A DNA stretch of 64,000 nucleotides from Legionella worsleiensis (GCF_001467535.1 NZ_LNZC01000009.1:47168-111167), one strand, 5' to 3'. Positions 28,567 to 39,819 are shown, counted from the stretch's first letter. The notes: generated from the sequence alone by a model not told the origin. Made by a program: numbers and translations.

Positions 28567-29688
28567 CTAAAATTTATCCGAATCATCAGGCTGAATGCTC
28601 AGTTTATCGTTTTTAGAATCAAAATGCTGTTCCTCATTAAGTCTGATTTCTAATCCTACATTATTTTTTGAGTCTGCATATTTAATGGCATTTTCTTTAG
28701 TAATTTTTCTTTCCTTATATAAACGAAGTAATGCCTGATCAAAAGTCTGCATTCCTTGTTCGGTACTTCGCGCCATAGCTTCTTTGATCTCCTCGACCTT
28801 ACCTTTCTCAATCAGATCGGAAATGTAAGGCGTATTAACTAATATTTCAACAGCTGCTACACGATGATTATCGATACCCGGAACGAGCCTTAAAGAAATA
28901 ACAGCACGTAAATTCAACGATAAATCAGTGAGAATTTGCTGTTTTGCATCTTCAGGGAAAAAATTAATAATTCTATCAAGCGTTTGATTGGCGTTATTTG
29001 CGTGCAAGGTCGAAATACACAAATGCCCTGTTTCGGCATAAGCAATCGCATGTTTCATGGAATTTCGCTCTCGTATCTCGCCTATTAAAATGACATCAGG
29101 AGCTTCTCTCATGGCATTTTTCAACGCATTATCATAACTTAGGGTATCAATTCCTATCTCACGTTGATCGACTATGGATTTTTTGTGTTCATGAATAAAT
29201 TCTATTGGATCTTCAATGGTCAGAATATGGCCTCGGGTTGTTTCATTACGATGATCAATCATGGCAGCCAATGTAGTCGATTTCCCTGAGCCAGTAGATC
29301 CAACGACTAATACCAAACCACGAATTTCCTGCACAATAGTTTTTAATATCTGGGGTAAGCGTAGCTCGTCTATGGATGGAATTTTTCCTTTTATATAACG
29401 CACAACCATAGCCACTTCACCACGTTGTCTGTAAATATTAATTCTAAAACGGCCAACGCCGTTTATAGATAGAGCCATATTCAGCTCCATATTGGCCTCA
29501 AATTCCTTTTGCTGTTCATCATTAGTTATTGATAAAAGAATTTCCGACATTTGCTGCGATTTGATCGGCACTTGTCCCACAGGTGAGGTAATTCCTTGAA
29601 TTTTGATGTTGGGAGGAGCCCCCACGCTAAAAAACAAATCCGAGGCCTCTTTATCCACCATCAATTTGAAAAAAGGAGAAATATCCAT
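28567..29688 (-). CDS. pilU: Type IV pilus retraction ATPase PilU
   Basis: 373 residues. Walker A GSTGSGKSTTLAAMI, Asp-box TIEDPIEFIHEHK, Walker B ILIGEIRER, His-box GHLCISTLHANNANQ. The C-terminal RSTEQGMQTFDQALLRLY and the N-terminal LMVDKEASDLFFSVG are PilU rather than PilT features. Hexameric motor at the inner-membrane base of the pilus, accessory to PilT. No pil neighbour in this window. Confidence 0.92.
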   Translation of the reverse strand: MDISPFFKLMVDKEASDLFFSVGAPPNIKIQGITSPVGQVPIKSQQMSEILLSITNDEQQKEFEANMELNMALSINGVGRFRINIYRQRGEVAMVVRYIKGKIPSIDELRLPQILKTIVQEIRGLVLVVGSTGSGKSTTLAAMIDHRNETTRGHILTIEDPIEFIHEHKKSIVDQREIGIDTLSYDNALKNAMREAPDVILIGEIRERNSMKHAIAYAETGHLCISTLHANNANQTLDRIINFFPEDAKQQILTDLSLNLRAVISLRLVPGIDNHRVAAVEILVNTPYISDLIEKGKVEEIKEAMARSTEQGMQTFDQALLRLYKERKITKENAIKYADSKNNVGLEIRLNEEQHFDSKNDKLSIQPDDSDKF

Positions 29689-29814
29689 GAGTCATGCACT
29701 CTATTTTTTTATTTTTTATATAATTAAGTTTAGTCAAATCTGTTGAATATGCGAATCCAATCAGAATTGACACAATACAGACAAGACTTGGATATAGAGA
29801 AACTAATCTCTAAT

Positions 29815-30642
29815 CTAGGCAAAGACAATAGGAAATAATGGATGATCCATTGGTGATCCAGCCGGCAATTCATCTACCAAGCCAGGAAAATCAGGAGAAG
29901 TAGTCCATGAGCGTGGCGAATGCGTCATATCATCCCCAAGAAAACGTACCGAAAAAACCCGTCTTCGTTGCTGTGCATTCACTCCTCTTGCCATGTGCAG
30001 CGTTAGCATATGAAAACAAACGACATCCCCTGGCTCTATATCCCAACCAATAATAGGAAAAAGCGCCCTGTTCTGCTCGATCGCCGGGAGCTCTCGCAAA
30101 CTGCCTTCGGGAAACCATTTGGCTTGATTATCCATAAACGTTCTGGGCATTAACCATGGCCCCAGATGCGAACCAGCAACAAATTCCAAAGTCGATTCTC
30201 TGCTCACAGGATCTACAGGAATCCAGAAACTGCAATTGCTCATACCCGTTACGTTGTAATAGGGTTGATCCTGGTGCCAAGGAGTAATTTGGCGAGTTCC
30301 GGGTTCTTTCACCAATAAATGATCATGATAGAGCCGCACTTCCTTGCTTTGCATTAACTGAGCAGCCACCCTGCCAAGTTGGGTTTTAAAAATGATGTGC
30401 TGATAAAAAGGATTATGCTGCCAGGTACAAAAATCTTCGACAAAAAAGCCTGGATCATCAGGCCTGCTCGCTATTTTAGCTCGAGGACTCAAAGCAGATA
30501 AATTCAACTCTATCCCTTGACGCAAAATATCAATTTCAGTCGCATTGAACAATTGACGCAAACAAACCGCACCATCTCTTTGAAAAGAGTGAATCACATC
30601 ATCCGGTTGCAAGAAATCTGATTCTTCATCACTGAACATCAC
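29815..30642 (-). CDS. Phytanoyl-CoA dioxygenase (PhyH) family protein
   Basis: 275 residues. Fe(II)/2-oxoglutarate oxygenase fold with the His-x-Asp iron ligands in PWHQDQPYYNVTG and the distal His in CFHMLTLHMARGVN. Substrate unknown. The start overlaps the radA stop by 4 bases, so it is translationally coupled to radA on the same transcript, an odd pairing of a DNA repair gene with an oxygenase. Confidence 0.85.
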   Translation of the reverse strand: MMFSDEESDFLQPDDVIHSFQRDGAVCLRQLFNATEIDILRQGIELNLSALSPRAKIASRPDDPGFFVEDFCTWQHNPFYQHIIFKTQLGRVAAQLMQSKEVRLYHDHLLVKEPGTRQITPWHQDQPYYNVTGMSNCSFWIPVDPVSRESTLEFVAGSHLGPWLMPRTFMDNQAKWFPEGSLRELPAIEQNRALFPIIGWDIEPGDVVCFHMLTLHMARGVNAQQRRRVFSVRFLGDDMTHSPRSWTTSPDFPGLVDELPAGSPMDHPLFPIVFA

Positions 30643-31997
30643 ATTTTCTCCAATACGTCCCTTAAGTATTTGACTGGCTCAATAATCATGGAAGAACCTT
30701 GTTGCTTGGGCGCATTCGCAAAAGGAACAATTGCTCTTTTGAATCCATGCTTAACTGCTTCTTTAATGCGCTCCTGACCACTTTGAACCGGTCGAATTTC
30801 CCCGGCCAAACCAACTTCACCAAAAATAATGGTTTCACTGTCAAAAACCCGATTTCGCAAACTGGAAACCACCGCAGCCAACAAAGCCAGATCGCTACCC
30901 GTTTCGGTCACTTTAACGCCACCCACCACATTAATAAAAACATCCTGATCAAAAGTTGCTATACCACCATGCCGGTGCAATACAGCAAGCAAAATAGCTA
31001 ACCGGTTATGTTCAAGACCGGCAGTGACCCGCTTGGCCTGTTGCCCGTGCGCCTCATCAACCAAAGCCTGAACTTCAACGAGCATAGGACGTGATCCTTC
31101 CCAAGTTACCATAACTGCACTGCCTGGAGTAGGTTCCGGTTGCCGTGATAAAAAAATAGCTGAAGGATTAGCGACCTCCTTCAAGCCTCGATCAGTCATG
31201 GCAAAAACGCCCAGTTCATTAACCGCTCCAAACCGATTTTTAATCGCCCGTATTACCCTGAATCGGCTGTCGCTTTGACCTTCAAAATAAAGCACACTAT
31301 CCACCATGTGCTCTAACACTCTGGGCCCGGCCAGAGTTCCTTCTTTAGTGACATGACCAACAAGAAATACTGCGGTTTGAGTCATTTTGGCAAAACGAAC
31401 CAATTGTGCCGCCGATTCTCTGACCTGGCTTACTCCTCCAGGTGCTGAGCTGATGGTTTCTGTAAAAATAGTCTGAATGGAGTCCACCACAATAATGCGT
31501 GGTTTTTCTTTTTGCGCATGAGCAATTATGGATTCTACCTGAGTTTCTGCCAATAAACGCAATCCAGCCAAAGGTAAAGCCAAACGCTGTGCCCGCATGG
31601 CAACCTGTTGTAAGGACTCTTCACCGGTAACGTACAAAACCGTTTCCTGCATGGATAAATTAGCTAAAGTCTGCAACAGTAAAGTGGATTTACCAATCCC
31701 GGGATCCCCGCCAATAAGCACGACAGAACCATAAACCAAACCACCACCCAGCACTCTGTTTAATTCAGACAATCCGCAATCCATACGAACTTCTTTATCC
31801 ATAACAACATCTTCAACGGCTGTAATCACGGAGCGTTGATTCGCCCATTGGCCACTGCGAGAATTACGTGGCTCAGCGACAATACCTTCTTCAGAAATGG
31901 AGTTCCACGAGCCGCATTGTGTGCATTGCCCTGCCCACTGTTTAAAGGTTGCTGCACACTGATTACAGACAAATTGAGTTTTAATCTTCGTGACCAT
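30639..31997 (-). CDS. radA: DNA repair/branch-migration protein RadA
   Basis: 452 residues. N-terminal zinc finger CNQCAATFKQWAGQCTQC, RecA-like ATPase with GGDPGIGKSTLLLQ, the RadA-specific KNRFGAVNELGVF motif, and a C-terminal Lon-protease-like domain. Helps RecA-mediated recombination; also important in transformation in naturally competent bacteria. Divergent from xseB. Confidence 0.96.
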   Translation of the reverse strand: MVTKIKTQFVCNQCAATFKQWAGQCTQCGSWNSISEEGIVAEPRNSRSGQWANQRSVITAVEDVVMDKEVRMDCGLSELNRVLGGGLVYGSVVLIGGDPGIGKSTLLLQTLANLSMQETVLYVTGEESLQQVAMRAQRLALPLAGLRLLAETQVESIIAHAQKEKPRIIVVDSIQTIFTETISSAPGGVSQVRESAAQLVRFAKMTQTAVFLVGHVTKEGTLAGPRVLEHMVDSVLYFEGQSDSRFRVIRAIKNRFGAVNELGVFAMTDRGLKEVANPSAIFLSRQPEPTPGSAVMVTWEGSRPMLVEVQALVDEAHGQQAKRVTAGLEHNRLAILLAVLHRHGGIATFDQDVFINVVGGVKVTETGSDLALLAAVVSSLRNRVFDSETIIFGEVGLAGEIRPVQSGQERIKEAVKHGFKRAIVPFANAPKQQGSSMIIEPVKYLRDVLEKM

Positions 31998-32140
31998 GAA
32001 CCTTGATTACTCCACGTGATGAAGACTCAGATGATAAATGAATTTTATTCATTACGCACCATGGCGTGAACACAATTGAAAGTTGAATCCTTAGCCTAAC
32101 TAAGTATAATCAATGCATTTAAGGATATTGAGAGCCCTCA

Positions 32141-32368
32141 ATGACTAAAGGCATTAATTTCGAACAATCAGTAAGCGAACTCGAGGAAATAGTAAAACAA
32201 CTGGAAAAGGGAGAACTCTCTCTTGAGGACTCGCTCAAACAATTTGAAAAAGGAATTGGGTTGGCAAGACGTTGTCAAGATGTGCTAAATCAGGCAGAAC
32301 AAAAAATAGAAACCCTTACCGCCTATCATTCCTCTGAACCCAAACCGGATGAACATACAAGTGATTGA
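32141..32368 (+). CDS. xseB: Exodeoxyribonuclease VII small subunit
   Basis: 75 residues with the family signature [28 protein letters not shown] in pieces: [28 protein letters not shown]. Small subunit of the single-strand exonuclease; XseA is not in the window. Overlaps ispA by 20 bases, the common xseB-ispA arrangement. Confidence 0.95.
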   Translation: MTKGINFEQSVSELEEIVKQLEKGELSLEDSLKQFEKGIGLARRCQDVLNQAEQKIETLTAYHSSEPKPDEHTSD

Positions 32369-33245
32369 TACCTACATTCAGCGTCATGAACACTACCTGA
32401 AAAAAATACTGGACAATACGCCTATTCCCGCTGAAAAAATCAGCTCGGCTTTACACTACTCATTATTTCCTGGCGGCAAAAGAATCAGGCCTATCCTGGT
32501 GTATTTAGCTGGCGAACTGCTCGATATTAACATTCAAGTTCTGGATATTATCGCCGCAGCTATAGAACTCACCCATTGCTATTCGCTGATTCATGATGAT
32601 CTTCCTGCCATGGATGATGATGATTTACGCCGGGGAAAACCCAGTTGTCATAAAGCCTTCGATGAGGCTACAGCAATTTTGGTCGGAGATGGAATGCAAG
32701 CCCTGGCCATAGATGTGTTATTAACCCAATTACCCGAATTTCTAAATCCCTCGCAAATAGTCTCGATAACCAGGCTATTGGTTAATGCCAGTGGCGTTAG
32801 TGGCATGGTCAGCGGACAAAGCCTTGATCTAACCCAATTGACCTCTACAGCTGTATCTGAAGCAGAGTTGCGCACCATACACCTTCTAAAAACAGGGCAA
32901 TTGATCATGGCATGTTTTGAGATGGCATTAAATGCCCAAAACAAAACATGTAAACAGGCTGAGGCAGCGCTAAAAAACTACGCACAACATATAGGCCTGG
33001 TCTTTCAAATGCAAGACGATTACCTGGATCAGTATGCGCCAGTAAACCATCTTGGTAAAGGCCGCTCTTCGGATATTGCCAATCAAAAAACCACTTTTGC
33101 TACGCTCTATACCAAAGAGCAACTGGAGAAAAAAATATCAGAACATTACCAACTGGCTTTAGATTCACTCAATTTTTTTGGTGACAAAGCACGTGCGTTA
33201 CGTGAATTGACCCAAAAATTACACAACAGAAGCAACTTATCCTGA
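32349..33245 (+). CDS. ispA: Farnesyl diphosphate synthase
   Basis: 298 residues. First Asp-rich motif [16 protein letters not shown], second motif QMQDDYLD, and [14 protein letters not shown] near the N-terminus. Condenses IPP with DMAPP/GPP to give the C15 precursor of quinones and undecaprenyl phosphate. dxs, often next in line, is absent here. Confidence 0.95.
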   Translation: MNIQVIDTYIQRHEHYLKKILDNTPIPAEKISSALHYSLFPGGKRIRPILVYLAGELLDINIQVLDIIAAAIELTHCYSLIHDDLPAMDDDDLRRGKPSCHKAFDEATAILVGDGMQALAIDVLLTQLPEFLNPSQIVSITRLLVNASGVSGMVSGQSLDLTQLTSTAVSEAELRTIHLLKTGQLIMACFEMALNAQNKTCKQAEAALKNYAQHIGLVFQMQDDYLDQYAPVNHLGKGRSSDIANQKTTFATLYTKEQLEKKISEHYQLALDSLNFFGDKARALRELTQKLHNRSNLS

Positions 33246-33288
33246 ATAGAAACTATTCAAAAATAAAATCTCTCAATAAAACATCTCA

Positions 33289-33328
33289 TAAACCGATCTT
33301 TAATCATTAAAGCATAAAGACCGGTTTA
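33289..33328. terminator. Bidirectional terminator between ispA and bioC
   Basis: 14-bp arms TAAACCGATCTTTA / TAAAGACCGGTTTA, one mismatch, 12-base loop, followed by TTTGTTT on the plus strand. It sits between convergent genes. Confidence 0.65.
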
Positions 33329-33333
33329 TTTGT

Positions 33334-34200
33334 TTAAGACTGTGATTTATGAATCCGAATTTGCGAAACAGGAAATAAACTCTCAGTGCCTTTATCCGTT
33401 CTTCGCTGCTCCCCCTTCCATGCGTGGCCATACACGACCTCATAGGTTAAAGGATACTTGCCGTTTTCAGCAATTAATTGGGCGTAATTCTGGGTAAATT
33501 GTTGCCAGGCTTTGCGCCCGGTCAGACCTTGATTTCGTTCAGGATTTACATTTCGCACGCCCTGAGATCTCAAGGCAGAAACGAGTTTAGGCAAGGTTTC
33601 ATATTGAACGGTTAATAATTCCATATCCATAACAGGATCTAAAAAATGCTCTGCCATCAGGCTGTCACCAATATCATGCATGTCACTAAATTCATTAACA
33701 TGGGCAAAACGATTTGCCCCAGCCCAGGCCTTTTTGAGTTCTTTAAAGGTATCAGGTCCCAAAGTAGTGAACATTAAACAACCATTTACGTTCATCACTC
33801 TATTGATTTCCCGAAACACGTGCGCCAATGGATGAGCCCAGTGGATAACCTGATTTGTAAACACCAGATCAAACATCCCATTCAAAAAGGGCATTGAATT
33901 CATATCGGCGGCAACCAAAGACCATTTGCGCCGCCAGCTCTGCTTTTTACGCGCCAGAGACAACATATCAGGCACTAAGTCCAATCCAACAATTTGAGCT
34001 TTAGGGTAAAGCCGTGATAATTCTTTGGAAAACGAGCCAGGACCGCATCCCAAGTCAAGAATTCTTTGGGGAGTTATTTTCAAATAATGAAGACGCTCAA
34101 ATAACCGCTCCCCAATCTCTTGCTGCACCTTCGCAGCAGCTTCATATTCTTCAGCATGTTTACTAAATGCCTTGCTAATTTCATTTTTGACAGTCATCAT
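33334..34200 (-). CDS. bioC: Malonyl-ACP O-methyltransferase BioC
   Basis: 288 residues. SAM site ILDLGCGPGSFSKEL, post-I acidic VGLDLVPDML, and LVFTNQVIHWAHP, GCLMFTTLGPDTFKEL typical of BioC. Methylates malonyl-ACP to begin biotin synthesis. Divergent from comF with about 40 bases between starts. The other bio genes are not in the window. Confidence 0.88.
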   Translation of the reverse strand: MMTVKNEISKAFSKHAEEYEAAAKVQQEIGERLFERLHYLKITPQRILDLGCGPGSFSKELSRLYPKAQIVGLDLVPDMLSLARKKQSWRRKWSLVAADMNSMPFLNGMFDLVFTNQVIHWAHPLAHVFREINRVMNVNGCLMFTTLGPDTFKELKKAWAGANRFAHVNEFSDMHDIGDSLMAEHFLDPVMDMELLTVQYETLPKLVSALRSQGVRNVNPERNQGLTGRKAWQQFTQNYAQLIAENGKYPLTYEVVYGHAWKGEQRRTDKGTESLFPVSQIRIHKSQS

Positions 34201-34239
34201 AAGACCAAGGAAAAGTTAAAAACAGGAAATCCAACGCCC

Positions 34240-34953
34240 GTGCGCCAGAAATTGCTCAGTATATCACAAAGTTTGCGCCTGCCTTCAATATGCACTCTTT
34301 GCCATCAGTTGCATAAAGGCTCATTTGCGGTATGTACTTTTTGTATGAATTTACTCAAACCCTTGGGTTCTGCGTGCTCTCGTTGTGCAACCCCTCTTCC
34401 TGACGATGATTTTCTAACGTGTGGGGCATGCATTCTTAAACCACCACATTTCGATAAAGCCATTATAGGTTATGCTTTTGATGAACCACTGCGTGGCCTG
34501 ATTCATCAGTTCAAATACCAAAAGGGACTTCATCTTCGCAATTTCTTATGCCATCTAATGCTGCAAACCGTACAGAAAAACAACACTATGCCGCAATGTC
34601 TTATTCCTGTTCCCATGCATCCCCAGAGAATCAAACAAAGGGGATTTAATCAAGCTGTTCTTCTGACCAAAAGATTGGCAAGGCTACTCAACGTGCCTTA
34701 TGACCTGACCAGTTGCCAAAAAAAAATAAATACAGCCCCTCAAGCCAGCCTGGATAAAGAACAAAGACGAAAAAATTTAAGTAAGGCATTTCATGCTAAG
34801 CCCTTACCCTACGAACATGTAGCAATTATCGATGATTTACTTACCACTGGAAATACAGCCAATGAACTAGCTCGGGTTCTAAAAAAAGTCGGTATAAAAC
34901 AGGTAGACGTATGGTGCTGCGCCAGAGCAGTTAACGAATCGTTATCTGCTTAG
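34240..34953 (+). CDS. comF: ComF/GntX family phosphoribosyltransferase-like protein
   Basis: 237 residues from GTG at 34240. ATG codons upstream lie inside bioC and are unlikely. N-terminal zinc-finger cysteines (CTLCHQL, CTFC, CSRC, CGAC) are followed by a PRTase domain with IPVPMHPQRIKQRGFNQ and the PRPP loop IIDDLLTTGNTANEL. ComF is required for DNA uptake in competent bacteria including Legionella. Divergent from bioC. Confidence 0.88.
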   Translation: MRQKLLSISQSLRLPSICTLCHQLHKGSFAVCTFCMNLLKPLGSACSRCATPLPDDDFLTCGACILKPPHFDKAIIGYAFDEPLRGLIHQFKYQKGLHLRNFLCHLMLQTVQKNNTMPQCLIPVPMHPQRIKQRGFNQAVLLTKRLARLLNVPYDLTSCQKKINTAPQASLDKEQRRKNLSKAFHAKPLPYEHVAIIDDLLTTGNTANELARVLKKVGIKQVDVWCCARAVNESLSA

Positions 34954-35000
34954 GTTAATCCCAATCAGGCAACATATTTACCATGTTTGTGCGACTCAAA

Positions 35001-36074
35001 TTAATGTAAAAATCGCTGCACATCATTCATCAACAGCTGCACCAATGCCACAGCAAACAAAATGACCATCAAACGGTGCAATAAAAGTTCCATTGCTATG
35101 GAAACAGGCTTGCCACGTATTTTTTCAACGAGCGCATACACTATTGATCCCCCATCCAATCCCGGTATGGGGAATAAATTAACCAACGCAACAGCACAAC
35201 TCAAATAGGCAATAAAGTAAAAAAAGACAACAACGCCCTGCATTAAAGATGCAACAGATGCCGCAAACAACCCCAAAGGCCCCAACAAAATGGCAAAGGG
35301 AATACTCCCGGTCAAGAGTTGTTTTAAAATCATCAGGAAAAAATAAAACAAATGCACCATAGCATGATTTGCCTGACTTAAGGCGTGCGCTAATGAGGAG
35401 GAGCGCATCACCGCAGATGAGGCGGATAAATCAGGGGTCATGCCAAGGCTTGCCAAAAGTGAACGCTCTGTACCGCTAAATTTTATCTGGCTCAGATTAA
35501 TCGTCACGTTCTTTAGGCTCTGACCCTTTGGGTGTTGTAAGGCAATATTCACCTCACCTTTTCCCCATAAAATAACCAACTGCATTCCCACATCCTGCCA
35601 TGACAAAGTGCTGTAGCCATCTATTGCGATAAACTGATCGCCAGGAGCAATGCCCGCCTTTGCGGCAATACTGTTGGGCTGAACCGATTGAACTACAGGC
35701 TGCCGATAATTCATGCCAATATAAAAAACCAAAACAAAGGCAAACCAGGCGGTTATCAGATTAGCTAAAGCGCCACTAAGCAATATAACCACACGCACCC
35801 AGATTGGTTTCTTATCAAAACAGGAGTTATGAATTTTTTCAGGCACAGAACTGATTCTTGAATTAAGCAATTGAACATAACCACCCAAAGGCCAAAGGGC
35901 CCAAATCCAATCACAACCGCTGGCACTCTTCCACTGAATAAGAGGCTTGCCAAAACCTATAGAAATTTTTTTTATTTTGACCCGAAAAATATGCGCTGCC
36001 CACGCATGTCCTGCTTCATGTATACCTACGACAAGTATCAATGTGAACAGTATGGCAATTATGGCCATCACCAT
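35001..36074 (-). CDS. M50 site-2-type membrane metalloprotease (RseP-like)
   Basis: 357 residues. HEAGH at residues 19-23 in the first membrane segment, a central PDZ domain (about 120-190: VQSVQPNSIAAKAGIAPGDQF), and the second zinc-ligand motif NLFPIPGLDGGSIVYALVE near residue 300. RseP has two PDZ domains and about 450 residues; this one is shorter, and it is not in the dxr-bamA cluster where rseP normally sits. It is probably a paralogue with its own substrate. Confidence 0.85.
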   Translation of the reverse strand: MVMAIIAILFTLILVVGIHEAGHAWAAHIFRVKIKKISIGFGKPLIQWKSASGCDWIWALWPLGGYVQLLNSRISSVPEKIHNSCFDKKPIWVRVVILLSGALANLITAWFAFVLVFYIGMNYRQPVVQSVQPNSIAAKAGIAPGDQFIAIDGYSTLSWQDVGMQLVILWGKGEVNIALQHPKGQSLKNVTINLSQIKFSGTERSLLASLGMTPDLSASSAVMRSSSLAHALSQANHAMVHLFYFFLMILKQLLTGSIPFAILLGPLGLFAASVASLMQGVVVFFYFIAYLSCAVALVNLFPIPGLDGGSIVYALVEKIRGKPVSIAMELLLHRLMVILFAVALVQLLMNDVQRFLH

Positions 36075-36104
36075 AATGAATCCCTATTGCATTAAAACAT
36101 CCGT

Positions 36105-36383
36105 TTACTTATTTGTATTATCAACTACTAATTGCAACATGGGAATTCCTTTTCGTCCCGTTAATTCATATCCTTTTCGATACACTTCAAATACTCGATA
36201 AGCTTTATTGGATTCACTATCAATTAATTCAACCTCATCACCATGACCATCCACCAAAGTAACGGTCAAGTGAATTTCACGAAATCCCTCGACTTGGTAA
36301 CGCTCTTTGAATAATTGCAATACCCGCTGAAGACTCTGAACTGTTTCATCAGCATTGTGTTGCCCTTGAAGGATTATATCCAT
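36105..36383 (-). CDS. Unrecognised 92-residue protein
   Basis: ATG at 36383 preceded on its strand by AGGAG at 6-7 bases. Soluble, alternating strand and helix (IHLTVTLVDGHGDEVELID). Lies 30 bases upstream of the M50 protease on the same strand, probably one transcript. No family recognised. Confidence 0.7.
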   Translation of the reverse strand: MDIILQGQHNADETVQSLQRVLQLFKERYQVEGFREIHLTVTLVDGHGDEVELIDSESNKAYRVFEVYRKGYELTGRKGIPMLQLVVDNTNK

Positions 36384-36637
36384 TTGACGCTCCTATTAAT
36401 ATGACACAAAGTGTACAAAAAGTGTCTATTATTGTTGGCGGCAAAAGATAAAAGTTCTTTAGAAATGTAAGGAATTTCCCCAGTATCTACAAATTTGGCT
36501 ATTGATCGGTTACAATTCCCGAATTGAGTAGGAAACTAACCTGACTTACGAATAATCCTGAAGCACCCTGATTAGAACGTTCTTTTAATTCAGGACTCAG
36601 GGCCTTTTCGCCAGTCCTAACTAAGAATTCAGATTCC

Positions 36638-37915
36638 ATGGTGTTTGTTGCTTGCGGACTCAATCATAAAACTGCTCCGATAAACGTGCGTGAAAAAGTC
36701 GCTTTGCCCCCTGCTATGCAGGATTCACTACTACACAAGCTGGTAAGTCTTCCTGAAATAAACGAAGCAGCAATTTTGTCGACCTGTAATCGCACCGAAA
36801 TTTATTGCGACACAGATGACCCCAATATTATCGCAAGTTGGTTAGCATACGAACATCATATCCCTGAGGAGTTACTGACCCCCTTTTTTTATTTGCATGA
36901 AGGAAATCAAGGCATAAAACACACGCTGCGCGTTGCCAGCGGACTCGATTCCATGATGATAGGCGAACCACAGATTCTTGGGCAAATGAAAAAGGCATAT
37001 CACCAGGCCTGCCGGTTAGGTACCGTAAAATCCCAATTAAGACCGGTATTCGAATACATTTTCAGTGCATCCAAAAGAATCAGAACACACAGCGGTATTG
37101 GTGCAAATCCGGTATCTATAGCCTATGCTGCAGTTCAGTTAATAGGTCAGTTATTCCCTCATTTTCATAATCTGAATGTATTTCTGATTGGCTCAGGAGA
37201 AACAGCGTCACTGGTCGCTAAATATTTACATCAGCACGGCGTGCACCAGTTTATGGTTGCCAGTCGTACCCTTGAACATGCCCAAAAGCTCGCCGAGTCC
37301 TTTGACGGAAAAACGCTGTCTATAGCGGATATTCCTCAATATCTGCCCCAAGCAGACGTGGTTATTTCCGCTACCGCCTGTCCTCTTCCTTTCATCAATA
37401 AAAGTCTGGTAGAACATGCCCTGCACCAACGTGATCATTCACCTATGTTTTTTCTGGATTTAGCCGTGCCCAGAGATATTGAATCCAATGTGAATGAATT
37501 GGATCAGGTTCAGCTGTATAATGTTGATGATTTGCAGCTCATGATAGAAAAGGGGATGGATGAACGACGCAATGCAGCCCTTCAGGCAGAACAATTAATC
37601 GAAAGCGAACTGGATAACTACATCAGATGGCATCGCTCTTTAAAAGCCAAAGACCTTATCTGTGATTATCGTCACAAGATGCAGCAGTTAGCGCAATCAG
37701 AATTAAAGCGTGCCCTGAGAAAGCTTTCCTCAGGAGAAAATCAAGCTTCTGTTTTAAATGAATTTAGCGAGCGCCTGGTCAATAAACTCGTTCACAATCC
37801 AACCACGGGCCTTAGAGAAATGGCCTGGGATGGTCGAGAGGATTTATTGGCTTTGGCACAATACCTTTTTAATACTACAACTTTATGTCAATCATCTTAT
37901 GAAGAAATCTCTTGA
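36638..37915 (+). CDS. hemA: Glutamyl-tRNA reductase
   Basis: 425 residues. First committed step of haem synthesis from Glu-tRNA. N-terminal [14 protein letters not shown], catalytic Cys50 in [28 protein letters not shown] site [14 protein letters not shown]. Followed by prfA with a 17-base overlap, the conserved hemA-prfA-prmC order. The leader (about 36550-36610) carries nested CCTGA/TCAGG inverted repeats that could fold, of unknown significance. Confidence 0.96.
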   Translation: MVFVACGLNHKTAPINVREKVALPPAMQDSLLHKLVSLPEINEAAILSTCNRTEIYCDTDDPNIIASWLAYEHHIPEELLTPFFYLHEGNQGIKHTLRVASGLDSMMIGEPQILGQMKKAYHQACRLGTVKSQLRPVFEYIFSASKRIRTHSGIGANPVSIAYAAVQLIGQLFPHFHNLNVFLIGSGETASLVAKYLHQHGVHQFMVASRTLEHAQKLAESFDGKTLSIADIPQYLPQADVVISATACPLPFINKSLVEHALHQRDHSPMFFLDLAVPRDIESNVNELDQVQLYNVDDLQLMIEKGMDERRNAALQAEQLIESELDNYIRWHRSLKAKDLICDYRHKMQQLAQSELKRALRKLSSGENQASVLNEFSERLVNKLVHNPTTGLREMAWDGREDLLALAQYLFNTTTLCQSSYEEIS

Positions 37916-38987
37916 GTTAAAATTACAACAGATGTTGGAACGCTTTCAGGAAGTTGGTCGCTTGCTGTCAGAAGCCTCCGTGATCGCAGATCAAAATCAA
38001 TTTAAAGCGTTATCTAAAGAATACGCCCACCTCGAACCCGTTGCCACCTGCTATGAATCCTATATCGAAGCAAATGCTAATTTAAGCGCTCTGCATGAGA
38101 TGCTTGAAAGTGAGGATAAAGAGTTAGCATCTATGGCGGAAGAAGAGCTGGAAGATGCAAAACAACAAGTAGACGAATTAGATGAACAATTACAATGGCA
38201 TTTAATTCCTAAAGATCCGGACGATGAGCGGAATATCTATCTGGAAGTGCGTGCAGGAACTGGCGGAGATGAAGCCGCAATTTTTGCAGGAGATCTCTAT
38301 CGCATGTACAGTCGCTACGCTGAAAACCAGGGTTGGCAACTTGAATTAATCAGTGCCAATCATGGGGAGCATGGGGGCTATAAAGAAATCATTGCCCGAA
38401 TCAGCGGCAACGCCGTTTACTCTCAACTCAAATTTGAATCCGGTGCTCATAGGGTACAACGTGTTCCTGAAACTGAATCACAAGGACGAGTACATACCTC
38501 TGCCTGCACAGTAGCCATCATGCCAGAAGTTGAAGAAATTGACGAAATTCAGATTAATCCCGATGAGCTGCGTATAGATACCTACCGTGCTTCAGGCGCA
38601 GGAGGACAGCACGTTAACAAAACGGATTCAGCTATTCGTATCACGCACATCCCTACTGGTGTTGTTGTCGAATGCCAGGATGAACGCTCACAACACAAAA
38701 ATAGGGCCAAGGCAATGTCTCTGCTTAAAACACGCCTGCTGGACGCAGAGCAAAGCAAACAAAAAAAAGAACAAGCGCAAACCCGTAAATCTTTGGTAGG
38801 ATCTGGTGATCGTTCCGAGCGTATTCGTACTTATAATTTTCCGCAAGGACGCCTGACGGATCATCGCATCAACCTGACCATATACCAGTTAAACGAAGTA
38901 ATGGAAGGTAACTTATCCCTGGTCATAGATTCGTTAAAACGTGAGTACCACGCTGAATTACTTGCGGAATTAGGACGCCATGATTGA
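37899..38987 (+). CDS. prfA: Peptide chain release factor 1
   Basis: 362 residues from ATG at 37899, inside the hemA 3' end. Reads UAA and UAG stops. GGQ loop in [15 protein letters not shown] (about residue 230) and the PxT-type anticodon region [18 protein letters not shown]. The glutamine of GGQ is the substrate of PrmC encoded next, with an 8-base overlap. Confidence 0.97.
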   Translation: MKKSLELKLQQMLERFQEVGRLLSEASVIADQNQFKALSKEYAHLEPVATCYESYIEANANLSALHEMLESEDKELASMAEEELEDAKQQVDELDEQLQWHLIPKDPDDERNIYLEVRAGTGGDEAAIFAGDLYRMYSRYAENQGWQLELISANHGEHGGYKEIIARISGNAVYSQLKFESGAHRVQRVPETESQGRVHTSACTVAIMPEVEEIDEIQINPDELRIDTYRASGAGGQHVNKTDSAIRITHIPTGVVVECQDERSQHKNRAKAMSLLKTRLLDAEQSKQKKEQAQTRKSLVGSGDRSERIRTYNFPQGRLTDHRINLTIYQLNEVMEGNLSLVIDSLKREYHAELLAELGRHD

Positions 38988-39819
38988 TATTCGCACGGCA
39001 TTAAATGACGCCTTGCACCAACTTGATCCAAATCATGATCAATCACGTTTGGAGACAGAACTGCTCCTGGGATATGTATTAAATAAAAACAGGGCTTTTA
39101 TTTTTGCACATCCCGAGTTCGTATTAAGCCCGGCTGAGCTGGAGGCTTACCAAAAATTAATTGCCCAACGCCGCATGGGTATACCCATTGCTTATTTGAC
39201 AGGATATCGTGAATTTTGGTCTTTGAATTTAAAAGTCAGTAAGGATACGCTAATCCCAAGGCATGAAACGGAGTTGCTTGTAGAGCAAGCTTTAGAATTA
39301 ATTCCAGATACACCGGATACGTGCATTCTTGATCTGGGTACGGGAAGCGGCGCCATTGCCCTGGCAATAGCCAGTGAAAAACCGCATTGGAAGATTATTG
39401 CCGTCGATTTTAGTGAAGGCGCTTTAAAAGTTGCTCAGGAAAATGCTCAAATACTGGGTGTTACTAATGTAGCCTTTTATCGCTCATTCTGGTTTGATAC
39501 GCTACCCAAACAGCAGTACCATGCCATTTTGTCTAATCCGCCTTATATAGCCGAGGACGATCCTCATTTAAATCAAGGAGATATCCAATTTGAACCACTT
39601 AGTGCTTTAGCCAGTGGTCAAGACGGATTAGCTGATCTACAATATATTATTCAGCACAGTTATGAATGCCTTTATCCTGATGGCTTACTGTTATTAGAAC
39701 ACGGGTTTAATCAAAAATTAAAGCTTGAAGCGTTACTTAAAGAATCGGGATACAAGAATGTTAGAAGCTGGCAAGATATTCAAGGTCATGACAGAGTTAG
39801 TGGAGGATGGCGTCCTTAA
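38980..39819 (+). CDS. prmC: Release factor glutamine methyltransferase
   Basis: 279 residues. SAM motif [16 protein letters not shown], catalytic [10 protein letters not shown], and N-terminal [12 protein letters not shown]. Methylates the GGQ glutamine of RF1/RF2. ATG lies within the last codons of prfA. Confidence 0.97.
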   Translation: MIDIRTALNDALHQLDPNHDQSRLETELLLGYVLNKNRAFIFAHPEFVLSPAELEAYQKLIAQRRMGIPIAYLTGYREFWSLNLKVSKDTLIPRHETELLVEQALELIPDTPDTCILDLGTGSGAIALAIASEKPHWKIIAVDFSEGALKVAQENAQILGVTNVAFYRSFWFDTLPKQQYHAILSNPPYIAEDDPHLNQGDIQFEPLSALASGQDGLADLQYIIQHSYECLYPDGLLLLEHGFNQKLKLEALLKESGYKNVRSWQDIQGHDRVSGGWRP

